Source of the DNA: an uncultured Dorea sp.
Lineage (GTDB): Bacteria > Bacillota > Clostridia > Lachnospirales > Lachnospiraceae
DNA: 51,880 nucleotides
Direction of reading: 5' to 3'
NCBI GenBank assembly: GCA_948602995.1
Contig: CAPEBR010000007.1
Span: 118,565-170,444 of the forward strand
Shown here piece after piece: positions 7,820 through 15,626 of this stretch (its first letter is position 1; each line of letters starts with the position of its first letter). The notes under the pieces are model-generated. The model was given only the letters and a program-made list of their open reading frames with translations. It was not told where the DNA came from and did not search any database. A program made the translations under genes and the position numbers.

Positions 7820-9541
7820 TTAACAAAGTTTTTTTACTGCGTCTGTCATTTCCCGCAGCTTACGATCTGCATCGGCTTCTGCCGCACCCTTCACGCCGAT
7901 GTAAAATTTTATCTTAGGCTCTGTGCCAGACGGGCGTACACAGCACCAGGCCTCGTTTTCCATCTCAAAATACAGGACATTGGACTTCGGAAGGCCGGTC
8001 TGTCCCTTTTCCCCTGTTGTACAGTCAAGGAGCACGCCATTTTCATAATCCCTGAACTGGATAACCCGGGCTCCTCCAATGGTCTTTGGAATCTCTCTGC
8101 GGATCCTCTCCATCATCCCGCTGATCTTTCTTAAACCCTCCTGACCCTTCAGGGTAATGGCGGCAAGTCCTTCCTTATAATAACCATATTTCTGATACAT
8201 TCTTTCCATCTGTCCGCACAGGGAGGTTCCCTGACGTCTGTACCAGGCAGCCGCTTCGCACAGCGCCATCACTGCCGCAACCGCATCCTTATCTCTCGCA
8301 TGGGTTCCCACCAGGCAGCCATAGCTCTCCTCATAACCGAACAGATACTCATAGCTGTGATCCTGCCGGAAAAATTTAATCTGCTCGCCGATATATTTAA
8401 AGCCTGTCAGCGTCTCAATCAGCTCTACCTGGTACTCATCCGCAATCCCCCGTGCCATCTTTCCCGAAACAATCGTGGTGACAACAGCGCCGTTTCCAGG
8501 AAGCGTCCCCATCGCCTTTCTTCTTGAAAGAATGTATTCCATGATCAGTGCGCCGGACATATTTCCGGTGAAGCTTACATATTCCCCTGTCTCAGGATTC
8601 TTTGCATAGACGCCCAGCCGGTCTGCATCCGGATCTGTAGCAAGAATCAGGTCTGCGTCCACCTCCACTGCCAGCTGAAGCGCAAGGGAAAATGCACGGG
8701 CATCCTCCGGATTGGGACTGGAAACTGTGGGAAAATTTCCGTCAGGAAGCTCCTGCTCCTTTACGACATACACATTAGAAAATCCCAGTTCCCCAAGAAT
8801 CCGGCGAACCGGAAGATTCCCTGTTCCGTGGAGGGGCGTATAGACGATCTTCATATTCCACGCTTCCTCCCTTACAATATCCGGACACAGCACCAGCTCT
8901 TTCAGGCACTCAATATACGCGTCGTCTGTCTCAGAGCCGATCACCTCATAAAGCCCCGCTTCCTCTGCCCTCTGCCTTGTCATGGTCTTTACCTGGCCAT
9001 AGTCTTTAATGGCATTTACCTCCCGGATAATCTCCCTGTCCCTGGGAGAAGTAATCTGCGCCCCATCCTCCCAGTATACCTTATACCCGTTATACTCCGG
9101 CGGATTATGGCTTGCCGTCACCACAATTCCCGCCGTGCAGCCAAGACGGCGCAGGGCAAAGGACAGCATCGGCGTGGGACGCAGTGACGGGAATATATAC
9201 GCCCTGATTCCATTTGCAGCAAGGCAGAGAGCCGCTTCTTCTGCAAATTCCGGCGACATGTTTCTCGAATCAAAGGCAATGGCAACTCCCTTTTCCTGTG
9301 CCTGTTCCTTCCGTATATAATTCGAAAGCCCCTGTGTTGCTTTTCTTACTGTATAGATGTTCATGCGGTTCGTGCCTGCCCCGATGATTCCCCGGAGTCC
9401 TCCTGTCCCAAATTCAAGATCACGGTAAAACCGCTCTTCAATCTCCTTTTCATCTCCCGCAATATTTTTAAGCTCCTTCTTTGTCTCATCGTCAAAATAA
9501 GAATCTGTCAGCCAGAATTCATATACTTTTTTTGCTTCCAC
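7820..9541 (-). CDS. Phospho-sugar mutase (phosphoglucomutase/phosphomannomutase)
   Basis: Alpha-D-phosphohexomutase of 573 residues, interconverting hexose 1- and 6-phosphates. The catalytic phosphoserine is Ser144 in VVTASHNPPEYNGYKVYW, the metal-binding loop is ATDPDADRLG, the sugar-recognition region is FGYEESYGC, and the phosphate-binding end is RPSGTEPKIKFY. The length fits the long Firmicutes PgcA-type group. The start is GTG, with AGGAGG nine bases upstream. It sits 43 bases before the isomerase gene. Here it most likely turns mannose 1-phosphate from the two GH130 phosphorylases into mannose 6-phosphate; glucose 1-phosphate is an alternative substrate. Confidence 0.92.
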   Translation of the reverse strand: MEAKKVYEFWLTDSYFDDETKKELKNIAGDEKEIEERFYRDLEFGTGGLRGIIGAGTNRMNIYTVRKATQGLSNYIRKEQAQEKGVAIAFDSRNMSPEFAEEAALCLAANGIRAYIFPSLRPTPMLSFALRRLGCTAGIVVTASHNPPEYNGYKVYWEDGAQITSPRDREIIREVNAIKDYGQVKTMTRQRAEEAGLYEVIGSETDDAYIECLKELVLCPDIVREEAWNMKIVYTPLHGTGNLPVRRILGELGFSNVYVVKEQELPDGNFPTVSSPNPEDARAFSLALQLAVEVDADLILATDPDADRLGVYAKNPETGEYVSFTGNMSGALIMEYILSRRKAMGTLPGNGAVVTTIVSGKMARGIADEYQVELIETLTGFKYIGEQIKFFRQDHSYEYLFGYEESYGCLVGTHARDKDAVAAVMALCEAAAWYRRQGTSLCGQMERMYQKYGYYKEGLAAITLKGQEGLRKISGMMERIRREIPKTIGGARVIQFRDYENGVLLDCTTGEKGQTGLPKSNVLYFEMENEAWCCVRPSGTEPKIKFYIGVKGAAEADADRKLREMTDAVKKLC

Positions 9542-9601
9542 TCTTTAAAACCTCCTGTTCACCTTTTCAGTTCCTTACCCTTAAGTGTATCTGTCTCCTG
9601 T

Positions 9602-10693
9602 TCAGGCAATGATAAACGACATCAGATAAAACGGTGCTGCCGCTTTAAGCCGGTCATCAAGTACCTCTATCTCAATCCGGTGTCGTTTTCTCTCTCCGTG
9701 CTGCAAAACCGGTTCAAGCTCCGCCAGGTCTCCCCAGTCTGCTTCGAAATTACCGTCCAGAAGAAAAGTATGTTCCCTGTCTCCATCCAGCACAAGCTCT
9801 GCGCGCAGGGCAGGCCGCCGGATTGTCTTCCGATACTGTACGCCTATGCAGGAGGCTTCCGTCTCAAAAACGATCCTGTCTCCAGGCTTCCTCCCAATCC
9901 AGCCGTTTTTAAAGAGGTCAAGATGTCCTTCCTTCTCCTTAGTATCTGCCCGGAAGCCCTGAAGCTCTGGAGATGCCTCCCGGATCGTCAGTCTCCTGGC
10001 ATGTTCATAGGCATTCTTTGTCAACGGCTCTGGCAGGGGCGTCTCTTCTCTGTTCTTTTGCGGCAGTTCCTTTCTGATCTCTTCCAATCGTGCTATAATC
10101 TCAGATGCTACAAGCCCGTGCCCCTTATCATTGGGGTGAAGTCCGTCCTCTGTCAGCTCCTCCTGGGTATACAGACCTTCCTTCATCCTCTGGTACAGTG
10201 TATCCTTCATGCTTACATGGGGAACGTGATACCAGTCTGCCACCTCATTGTGGTATGTCTGTACGTTCCTTCCCGTGTCATAGTATACATTATTCAGAAT
10301 CAGAACTGCCGGCCTGGTCCGCCACCCGAGAATCCTGCGGATCAGACCCTCATAGGTTTCCTTAAAAATCTCTTCCTCCCTGTCATTCACGCTAAAATCC
10401 ACAAACACCATATCCGGCTGGTACATCAGCAGATCCTGCACCACCCTGGATACTCCGAAATGGGAGGTGGTTCCTCCGATCCCGCCATTTACATAATGGA
10501 AATCTGCCTGTGGATATGTCTCCTGCCACCAGTCAAACACGCGCCTTGCGTACGATTTCTCATGAACGCTCGCCAGGCATCCCTGGGTGATTGAACCTCC
10601 GAAGAATCCGATCGTCAGCTCCTCCCCGTCCTGTGCTCTTCTCATGCAGCTTTTTATTCTCGTATTATCAATCTGTCCCATTGTTATCCCCAT
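9602..10693 (-). CDS. SGNH/GDSL carbohydrate deacetylase, CE17-like
   Basis: Product of 363 residues, no signal peptide, so it acts on imported oligosaccharides. SGNH blocks are in order: FFGGSITQG (nucleophile Ser), NGGIGGTTSHFG (Gly), VDFSVND (Asn), and DGLHPNDKGH (Asp and His). A C-terminal beta domain (about 250-363) resembles the carbohydrate-binding part of the Roseburia CE17 mannan acetylesterase, which removes 2-O-acetyl groups. The family call is from motif layout and locus context, not from alignment. Two starts are possible: ATG 10693, or ATG 10681 with GGATGGGG just upstream. It follows the CE2-like gene by 26 bases. Confidence 0.8.
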   Translation of the reverse strand: MGITMGQIDNTRIKSCMRRAQDGEELTIGFFGGSITQGCLASVHEKSYARRVFDWWQETYPQADFHYVNGGIGGTTSHFGVSRVVQDLLMYQPDMVFVDFSVNDREEEIFKETYEGLIRRILGWRTRPAVLILNNVYYDTGRNVQTYHNEVADWYHVPHVSMKDTLYQRMKEGLYTQEELTEDGLHPNDKGHGLVASEIIARLEEIRKELPQKNREETPLPEPLTKNAYEHARRLTIREASPELQGFRADTKEKEGHLDLFKNGWIGRKPGDRIVFETEASCIGVQYRKTIRRPALRAELVLDGDREHTFLLDGNFEADWGDLAELEPVLQHGERKRHRIEIEVLDDRLKAAAPFYLMSFIIA

Positions 10694-10719
10694 CCTTCCA
10701 ATTTCCTGTGGCAGCCCTG

Positions 10720-11769
10720 TTAGAAATCCTGTTCAAATACATGAAGGTTTTCAATATATGCCGCCAGCTCTTCTGCCATTTCCTCTGCTTCCGGTATCCG
10801 CAGGTGTCCGGGAGTTCCTTTCCCATTCCGCTTAAATGTATACTGGGTAACACCCGCATCCCCCATCTCACTCACTACCTGTCCAATGGCCCGGTCCCAC
10901 GCTTCGTCGTGATACAGAAGCGTTGTGATACAGATAATCCGGGCAAGTGGATATCTGCTCCTGAGGTTCTTAAGAAACCGTCCGTAATGCTGTCTCCACC
11001 TGACCGCCATTTCACTGCAGTAATTCTCTGCCATATAGTCTTTCGGATTGCTGTCATTCTGCCCGATCGCCACAATAACTGCCTGGGGTGTATATCTTTC
11101 AAAATCCCAGCCGGATATTCCGCCAAGCTCTGGATGATAGTGGATTTTGTCCCATGCTGTCTCCATCCCGATATAATCCGGGGCATGGAACCAGCCTGTT
11201 CCGTCCAAAAGGGCAATCCCGCCCTGAGCAATGTCGTGAATCTGTGCCCCCAGTTTTCTGGCGGTCATCCAGGCATAGGAATACCAGCTATTGGAATACT
11301 CTCCGTTATGTTCCGGATCCTCACACCCTGCATAGTCCACAGCCTCTGACACCTCCCCTGCGGACACGGAATCTCCGTAGACCTCGATTCTTCTGTCCGG
11401 CTTTCCCGGCATGTCGAGAAGCTTTGAACCTTCCTCAAGCTCCGCCCCGAGAAATGCCACCTCATGACAGGCGTCCTGCCGTTTAAAGATCAGTACTTCA
11501 TGCTCTTTTTTCCCTGTCTCCTCCACGGGAATCTCAAGAACCGCCGTCCCCTCCCGGGGAAGCTTAAGCGCTGACTGCCGCCCGTCCAGAATACAGCCCA
11601 GGTAGTTATCCCAGTACGCGCTGCAGTTTCTTACCTGAATCCTTAACATTCCTCCTGTAAATCTCATTCCCACCGAGGTACATGGGAACACAAAAACCGG
11701 CTCCTTTGGATTGGTCCAGTCAATTCTCCCACTATAGGATAATTTTCTGTGATCAGGCTTGATTTTCAT
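10720..11769 (-). CDS. CE2-like acetylesterase (jelly roll plus SGNH domain)
   Basis: Product of 349 residues without signal peptide. The N-terminal beta domain (1-125, YSGRIDWTNP, GMRFTGGMLRIQVRN) is followed by an SGNH domain with EVYGDSVSAGE (nucleophile Ser), AQGGIALLDG, IVAIGQNDSN and, near the end, GTPGHLRIPEAEEM with the His. This two-domain order is that of CE2 acetyl esterases, which remove 3-, 4- and 6-O-acetyl groups from xylo- or manno-oligosaccharides. With the adjacent CE17-like gene it forms the two-esterase set known from Roseburia mannan loci. ATG with AAGGAGG nine bases upstream; the start overlaps the end of the YesL gene by 17 bases. Confidence 0.85.
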   Translation of the reverse strand: MKIKPDHRKLSYSGRIDWTNPKEPVFVFPCTSVGMRFTGGMLRIQVRNCSAYWDNYLGCILDGRQSALKLPREGTAVLEIPVEETGKKEHEVLIFKRQDACHEVAFLGAELEEGSKLLDMPGKPDRRIEVYGDSVSAGEVSEAVDYAGCEDPEHNGEYSNSWYSYAWMTARKLGAQIHDIAQGGIALLDGTGWFHAPDYIGMETAWDKIHYHPELGGISGWDFERYTPQAVIVAIGQNDSNPKDYMAENYCSEMAVRWRQHYGRFLKNLRSRYPLARIICITTLLYHDEAWDRAIGQVVSEMGDAGVTQYTFKRNGKGTPGHLRIPEAEEMAEELAAYIENLHVFEQDF

Positions 11770-12394
11770 CTTTATCTTCCTCCTTCATACGAATCCATTT
11801 ATTAAAAATAACCGTTAACAGGAGACTGTTGATCCATATGATCAGCGAGAATCCTATGATACAGAAAACCGGCGTCACTGCCATTACCACAAATGCCCCG
11901 GAGGCGATGCATACCGCCGGAATGCTGTTAAGCCCTGCCATAATCACTGTGAGGGGCAGATTGCGAAGGGCCAGAAATAGTGCATTTGCCAAAGTATTCT
12001 TCATGCTGTTTCTGAATCTCGCCTGCAGGGGGAATGCATAGGTGAATACAAAGCACCACAGGACAACCAGGCATCCGATGGCAATGTTCAGAATCCCCGG
12101 GAGATTCTTTCCGTACAGCACGTCAAACAGAAGAATCCCGCCTGTGCACAGGAACATAAGCCACAGTCTCGTGCTTTCTTTCCACTCCTCCCGGAAGGCC
12201 TGGAAATATTCCCTCGCCGCATAACGGCTCTCTTTTCTTACACGCCTGAGAGCAACCTTATAAATAGCTGTAAGAGAAGCGCCTGCGGTGATCACCGGCA
12301 GAGATGTAAGGACAAACAGGACATTCAGTATCATCCAGTCTCCGAGACTTCCCATAAAGTCAAAAAACGGATGCTCAATTGATAGTTTCTTCAT
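11753..12394 (-). CDS. YesL-like DUF624 membrane protein
   Basis: Product of 213 residues with about five TM segments. The DUF624 start pattern is present (HPFFDFMGSLGDWMILN, LPVITAGASLTAIYKVALR). The molecular role is unknown; members nearly always sit in polysaccharide-utilisation clusters beside LacI regulators and sugar ABC transporters, as here. ATG with AGGAGGG seven bases upstream. It overlaps its upstream neighbour by four bases (ATGA) and its downstream neighbour by 17, so the three genes are translationally coupled. Confidence 0.9.
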   Translation of the reverse strand: MKKLSIEHPFFDFMGSLGDWMILNVLFVLTSLPVITAGASLTAIYKVALRRVRKESRYAAREYFQAFREEWKESTRLWLMFLCTGGILLFDVLYGKNLPGILNIAIGCLVVLWCFVFTYAFPLQARFRNSMKNTLANALFLALRNLPLTVIMAGLNSIPAVCIASGAFVVMAVTPVFCIIGFSLIIWINSLLLTVIFNKWIRMKEEDKDENQA

Positions 12395-13065
12395 GACTCT
12401 TCCCTCCTGTATCTTATCTGCGGCCCCTCACCGCACATATACTTCAAAAAGCTTTTACTCTCTTCTGACATCTCCCCGGTCTCAGGAAATGCAAGCAGCA
12501 GCTTTTCATCCTGTCTTCCCGTGATTTTTTCCATAAGTCCGGCCTCCCCCAAAAGTACTGCCCTGCACTCACCCTCGTCCATATAAGGCAGGCCCCCTGC
12601 TTCTGTTATCTCCCTTTCCTCAAGCAGATGAAAGCTTCCGTCCATTCCTTGGCAGTGCCTGTAAAAGCTCTCTGGCACAATGACTGCGTCCAGCTCCCTG
12701 TTTCTCCACTGGAAGAAAAATTTCTCATAGGAGCTTTCATTCGTACCTTCCATCCTAAGATCACCGTAGGAGAAAAGATAGCTGGAATCAATTACAATCC
12801 TCTCCTTCTGAATGCCTGCCCATCCGGCAAAGCCATTTCTGAGCCTTAAGTCTTCCTCCCCGTCTGTCACCTGGTTTACAATGACACATGTGAAGACCGG
12901 CTTTTTATTTCCAAATCCATAGTGCACTGCAAATAAAAGAAGCAGGGCAGCGGCAGCGGCGATACCCAGCATATGATACCAGTAATAGGTAAAGATATAG
13001 GAACATGCTTCCTTCCTGCCCATGCCTGAAGTTTTTTCTCTGATCTCCTTCAAATAATTCCTCAT
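12391..13065 (-). CDS. Unknown single-pass membrane protein of the mannan locus
   Basis: Product of 224 residues. It has a short cytoplasmic N-terminus, one TM segment at about 34-50 (MLGIAAAAALLLLFAVHYGF) and an extracellular domain. I do not recognise a family. The stretch RELDAVIVPESFYRHCQ, with a hydrophobic beta-strand feel before it (FTCVIVNQVT), recalls a lobe of solute-binding proteins, but this is only a resemblance. Four-base overlap with the YesL gene suggests the two membrane proteins act together. The ribosome binding site is weak (GGAG about 14 bases off, AGGG one base off), so the start is less certain. It follows the repeat element at 13194-13292. Confidence 0.7.
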   Translation of the reverse strand: MRNYLKEIREKTSGMGRKEACSYIFTYYWYHMLGIAAAAALLLLFAVHYGFGNKKPVFTCVIVNQVTDGEEDLRLRNGFAGWAGIQKERIVIDSSYLFSYGDLRMEGTNESSYEKFFFQWRNRELDAVIVPESFYRHCQGMDGSFHLLEEREITEAGGLPYMDEGECRAVLLGEAGLMEKITGRQDEKLLLAFPETGEMSEESKSFLKYMCGEGPQIRYRREES

Positions 13066-13185
13066 ACCCTGTCTGCCGCTCCCCTGATTCTTTTATCCGG
13101 GGATTCAGAAAGCAGTGCTCTTTCTTCTGCTTCCTGCTCCCCTTTTATGTTACTCTTACGGTTCCTAAAATACCAGTACAGTTTA

Positions 13186-13300
13186 CTTTAATATTTACTA
13201 TTCACGGCCCAGGAGGCCGCTCATAGTAACGATTCGAGGCGATATTTAAAGTTTTGCTGCGCAAAAATCGCCCCTCACCCTTGAATAGTAACCTTTAATA
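13186..13300. mobile_element. MITE-like element, copy B, with 8-bp target duplication
   Basis: Element 13194-13292 begins TTTACTATTCA and ends TGAATAGTAAC, so its termini are complementary except for the outermost base. The 8-mer CTTTAATA occurs exactly before (13186-13193) and after (13293-13300). Inside are a shorter unit with the same ends (GTTACTAT type, about 13195-13230) and a GGCGAT/ATCGCC hairpin around 13237-13272. It has no coding capacity. It sits across the 3' end of the GH130_1 gene and supplies that gene's last five codons and stop. Confidence 0.8.
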
Positions 13301-14456
13301 TTTCCATATTCCTCTGGATCAGCTCACACCTTTGCCGCACGCAGTCTGCTGATCTTTGCGGATCCTCTGGCGTGGCCTGCAGGTACTCCTCCAGCCTGTC
13401 TATGGTTGTTGACGCAACATGCATTCTGGTATCGCAGGATGCATAATAGATATAGACGTCGCCGTTTTTCCCTACAGCCGCTCCGTTGGTGAACACCACA
13501 TTGGATACATCTCCTACCCGCTCGTCTCCGAGGGGAACAAGGAATACACCGGACGGCTCTGCAATCACTTTTGCCGGATCCTTAAGATCCGTCCCGAACA
13601 CATACAGGACATAGCGCAGGCCCGCCGCTGTGGCCCTCACGCCGTGGGCGATATGAATCCAGTATTTTTTCCCCTTTATGGGCGGAGCGCCGGCCCCATT
13701 TTTCGCCTCTGTCAGAGTGTGGTAAATCCTTCTGCTGATGATTTTTTCTTCATCAATCACTCCGTGCCGGATATCTTCACACAGTCCGAAACCGATCCCT
13801 CCGCCGCTTCCGGTCTCAATAAACCCGTCCATAGGTCTTGTATAAAACGCATATTTCCCGTCCACGAATTCCGGATGAAGCACCACATTCCTCTGCTGGG
13901 GCGATCTGAGTGTCCTTAAGTTATCCAGGCGTTCCCAGGTCTTTAAGTCCTTCGTCCTGACAATCCCGGCCGCTGCCACAGCCGCTGACAGATCTGGATT
14001 TTCTTTATCTTTGCTTTCAGAACAGAATACCCCGTAGATCCAGCCGTCCTCATGCTGTGTCAGACGCATGTCATACACATTGGTCTCCTCCGGGCAGGTA
14101 TCCGGCAGCACTACCGGATAATCCCAGAAGTGAAATCCATCAATCCCTGTGTCGCTCTCTGCTACGGCAAAGAAGGACTTCCGGTCATTTCCTTCCACAC
14201 GTACAACAAGATAGTATTTACCATTCAGACAGACTGCCCCGGAGTTCATGACTGCATTAATGCCAAGACGCTCCATAAAGTATGGGTTTGCCTCCTGATC
14301 CAGATCATATCTCCAGTGAACCGGAGCGAAGTCCCTGGTCAGCACGGGATACTCATATCTGTCATAAATCCCATTATAAAAGCTGCTCTTCTGGTTCTTC
14401 CTGGAAACCAGCCTGTCTACCTTTTCCTGTTCTATATAATACTGTTTATGAAGCAT
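13275..14456 (-). CDS. GH130_1 phosphorylase, 4-O-beta-D-mannosyl-D-glucose phosphorylase
   Basis: Product of 393 residues. It phosphorolyses mannosyl-glucose to mannose 1-phosphate and glucose. Signature blocks of GH130 subfamily 1 are RYEYPVLTRDFAPVHWRYDL, ERLGINAVMNSG, VRVEGNDRKSFFAVAESD, EETNVYDMRLTQHEDGWIYG and SPQQRNVVLHPEFVDGKYAF (the basic phosphate-binding region). Start ATG with GGAGG seven bases upstream, overlapping the epimerase gene by 11 bases. That epimerase converts mannobiose to the mannosyl-glucose this enzyme uses. The last residues VTIQG come from the inserted repeat element. Removing the element and one duplicate restores ...NMEILK followed directly by TAA. Confidence 0.95.
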   Translation of the reverse strand: MLHKQYYIEQEKVDRLVSRKNQKSSFYNGIYDRYEYPVLTRDFAPVHWRYDLDQEANPYFMERLGINAVMNSGAVCLNGKYYLVVRVEGNDRKSFFAVAESDTGIDGFHFWDYPVVLPDTCPEETNVYDMRLTQHEDGWIYGVFCSESKDKENPDLSAAVAAAGIVRTKDLKTWERLDNLRTLRSPQQRNVVLHPEFVDGKYAFYTRPMDGFIETGSGGGIGFGLCEDIRHGVIDEEKIISRRIYHTLTEAKNGAGAPPIKGKKYWIHIAHGVRATAAGLRYVLYVFGTDLKDPAKVIAEPSGVFLVPLGDERVGDVSNVVFTNGAAVGKNGDVYIYYASCDTRMHVASTTIDRLEEYLQATPEDPQRSADCVRQRCELIQRNMEILKVTIQG

Positions 14457-15618
14457 CCCTAAGCCTCCTTATTACCTCAAAGCACATTCTTCCATTATGA
14501 TACGGACATTTCCAGGGGTCTGCGATTGGTTTCCCCAGCGGTTTTCTGTCCACGTCCAGTCCGGAAAACCATTCGGAGCCTTCCCTTTTATCAATCATAT
14601 AATCCCTGATGTAACCCCAGATATCCTCTGCGGCTCTCAGATACTCACTCTTCTCTGGGTTCTTCTGATATCCATTCAGAAAGCCTACCACAGCCTCTGC
14701 CTGCACCCACCACACACGGGTCGTATCCACAACACCGTTTTCCGCTTCATTTGCAAGGGAATGGCCTGTGTAGGCTCTGTTGTAGATATTTTCTGTGATT
14801 GCTTCTGTTATTGGAGCCAGCCTTTCTGTAAGGGCCCTGTCATCCAAAATCTTAAGCCCCCGGTCCACAAGCCATGCGGCCTCTATATCATGCCCGTAGG
14901 AATACAGGTCAATGAGGGAGTTCCAGGTTCTGTCAAAGAAGACCTCCTGCCGCCCTAGCTCCTGATTATAGATCCGGTCTGCCATGAGGCCAAGCATATA
15001 CTTAAGCCTGTCTGCCACCTGTTCCTCCTTCGTCACCCGGTAGAACTCCGTATAGGCTTCGAAGATATGGAGAAGTGTATTCATGGTTTTCTCCGCCATC
15101 ACCCCGTTTTCGGACAGTTTGTCGTTGTCCTCTGGATGAAAATCCCTGGTGAACGCTTCCAGGTATCCGTACTCATCCCTGCATTTATCCTCCACAAGGC
15201 GGATGAGACTGCGTGCGATTTCAAGCGCTTCCCCATCCCCTGACGCATCGTAGTAGGAGGACAGGGCATAGATGGCAAAGGCCTGGCTATAAGTGTGCTT
15301 CGTATCATCCTCTGGTCTCCCGTCATAAGAGAGAGCCCAGTAGACGCCGCCGTATTCACTGTCTAGAAAATGCTCTTTCAGGAACAGAAAGGCATGTCGC
15401 GCTTCCTTAAGAAGCGCGTCCTCCCCCAGCGTCAGGAAGGCATTGGAGAAAAACCACAGAATCCTGCTGTTTAATATACAGCCCTTCACTGCCTTTTTGT
15501 CTATGGCAAGGTCATATCCCATATAGCCGTAGAATCCGCCGTATTCACTGTCCTTCATTCCCCGCCAGAACGGGATCAGATCATCTGTCAAATGCTTTTT
15601 TATCTCTGAACCAAACAT
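14446..15618 (-). CDS. Cellobiose 2-epimerase (AGE superfamily)
   Basis: Product of 390 residues, an (alpha/alpha)6 barrel epimerase. Landmarks are SRILWFFSNAF, DTKHTYSQAFAIYALSSYY, EKTMNTLLHIFEAYTEFYRV, YGHDIEAAWLV, RVWWVQAEAVVGFLNGY and PWKCPYHNGRMCFEVIRRL, which contain the conserved His residues that move the C2 proton. In mannan pathways it converts beta-1,4-mannobiose into mannosyl-glucose, the substrate of the GH130_1 phosphorylase encoded 11 bases overlapped downstream. It lies eight bases after the mannanase stop. The close spacing with both neighbours strongly supports the pathway assignment. Confidence 0.93.
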   Translation of the reverse strand: MFGSEIKKHLTDDLIPFWRGMKDSEYGGFYGYMGYDLAIDKKAVKGCILNSRILWFFSNAFLTLGEDALLKEARHAFLFLKEHFLDSEYGGVYWALSYDGRPEDDTKHTYSQAFAIYALSSYYDASGDGEALEIARSLIRLVEDKCRDEYGYLEAFTRDFHPEDNDKLSENGVMAEKTMNTLLHIFEAYTEFYRVTKEEQVADRLKYMLGLMADRIYNQELGRQEVFFDRTWNSLIDLYSYGHDIEAAWLVDRGLKILDDRALTERLAPITEAITENIYNRAYTGHSLANEAENGVVDTTRVWWVQAEAVVGFLNGYQKNPEKSEYLRAAEDIWGYIRDYMIDKREGSEWFSGLDVDRKPLGKPIADPWKCPYHNGRMCFEVIRRLRDAS

Positions 15619-15626
15619 TTTTCACA

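Noticed and set aside
9680..10594. 304-codon open frame on the plus strand
   Set aside because: Antisense to the CE17-like esterase gene, which has all SGNH motifs. The frame has no ribosome binding site or family pattern.
10591..11349. 252-codon open frame on the plus strand
   Set aside because: Antisense to the CE2-like gene and the 3' end of its neighbourhood; no protein-like motifs.
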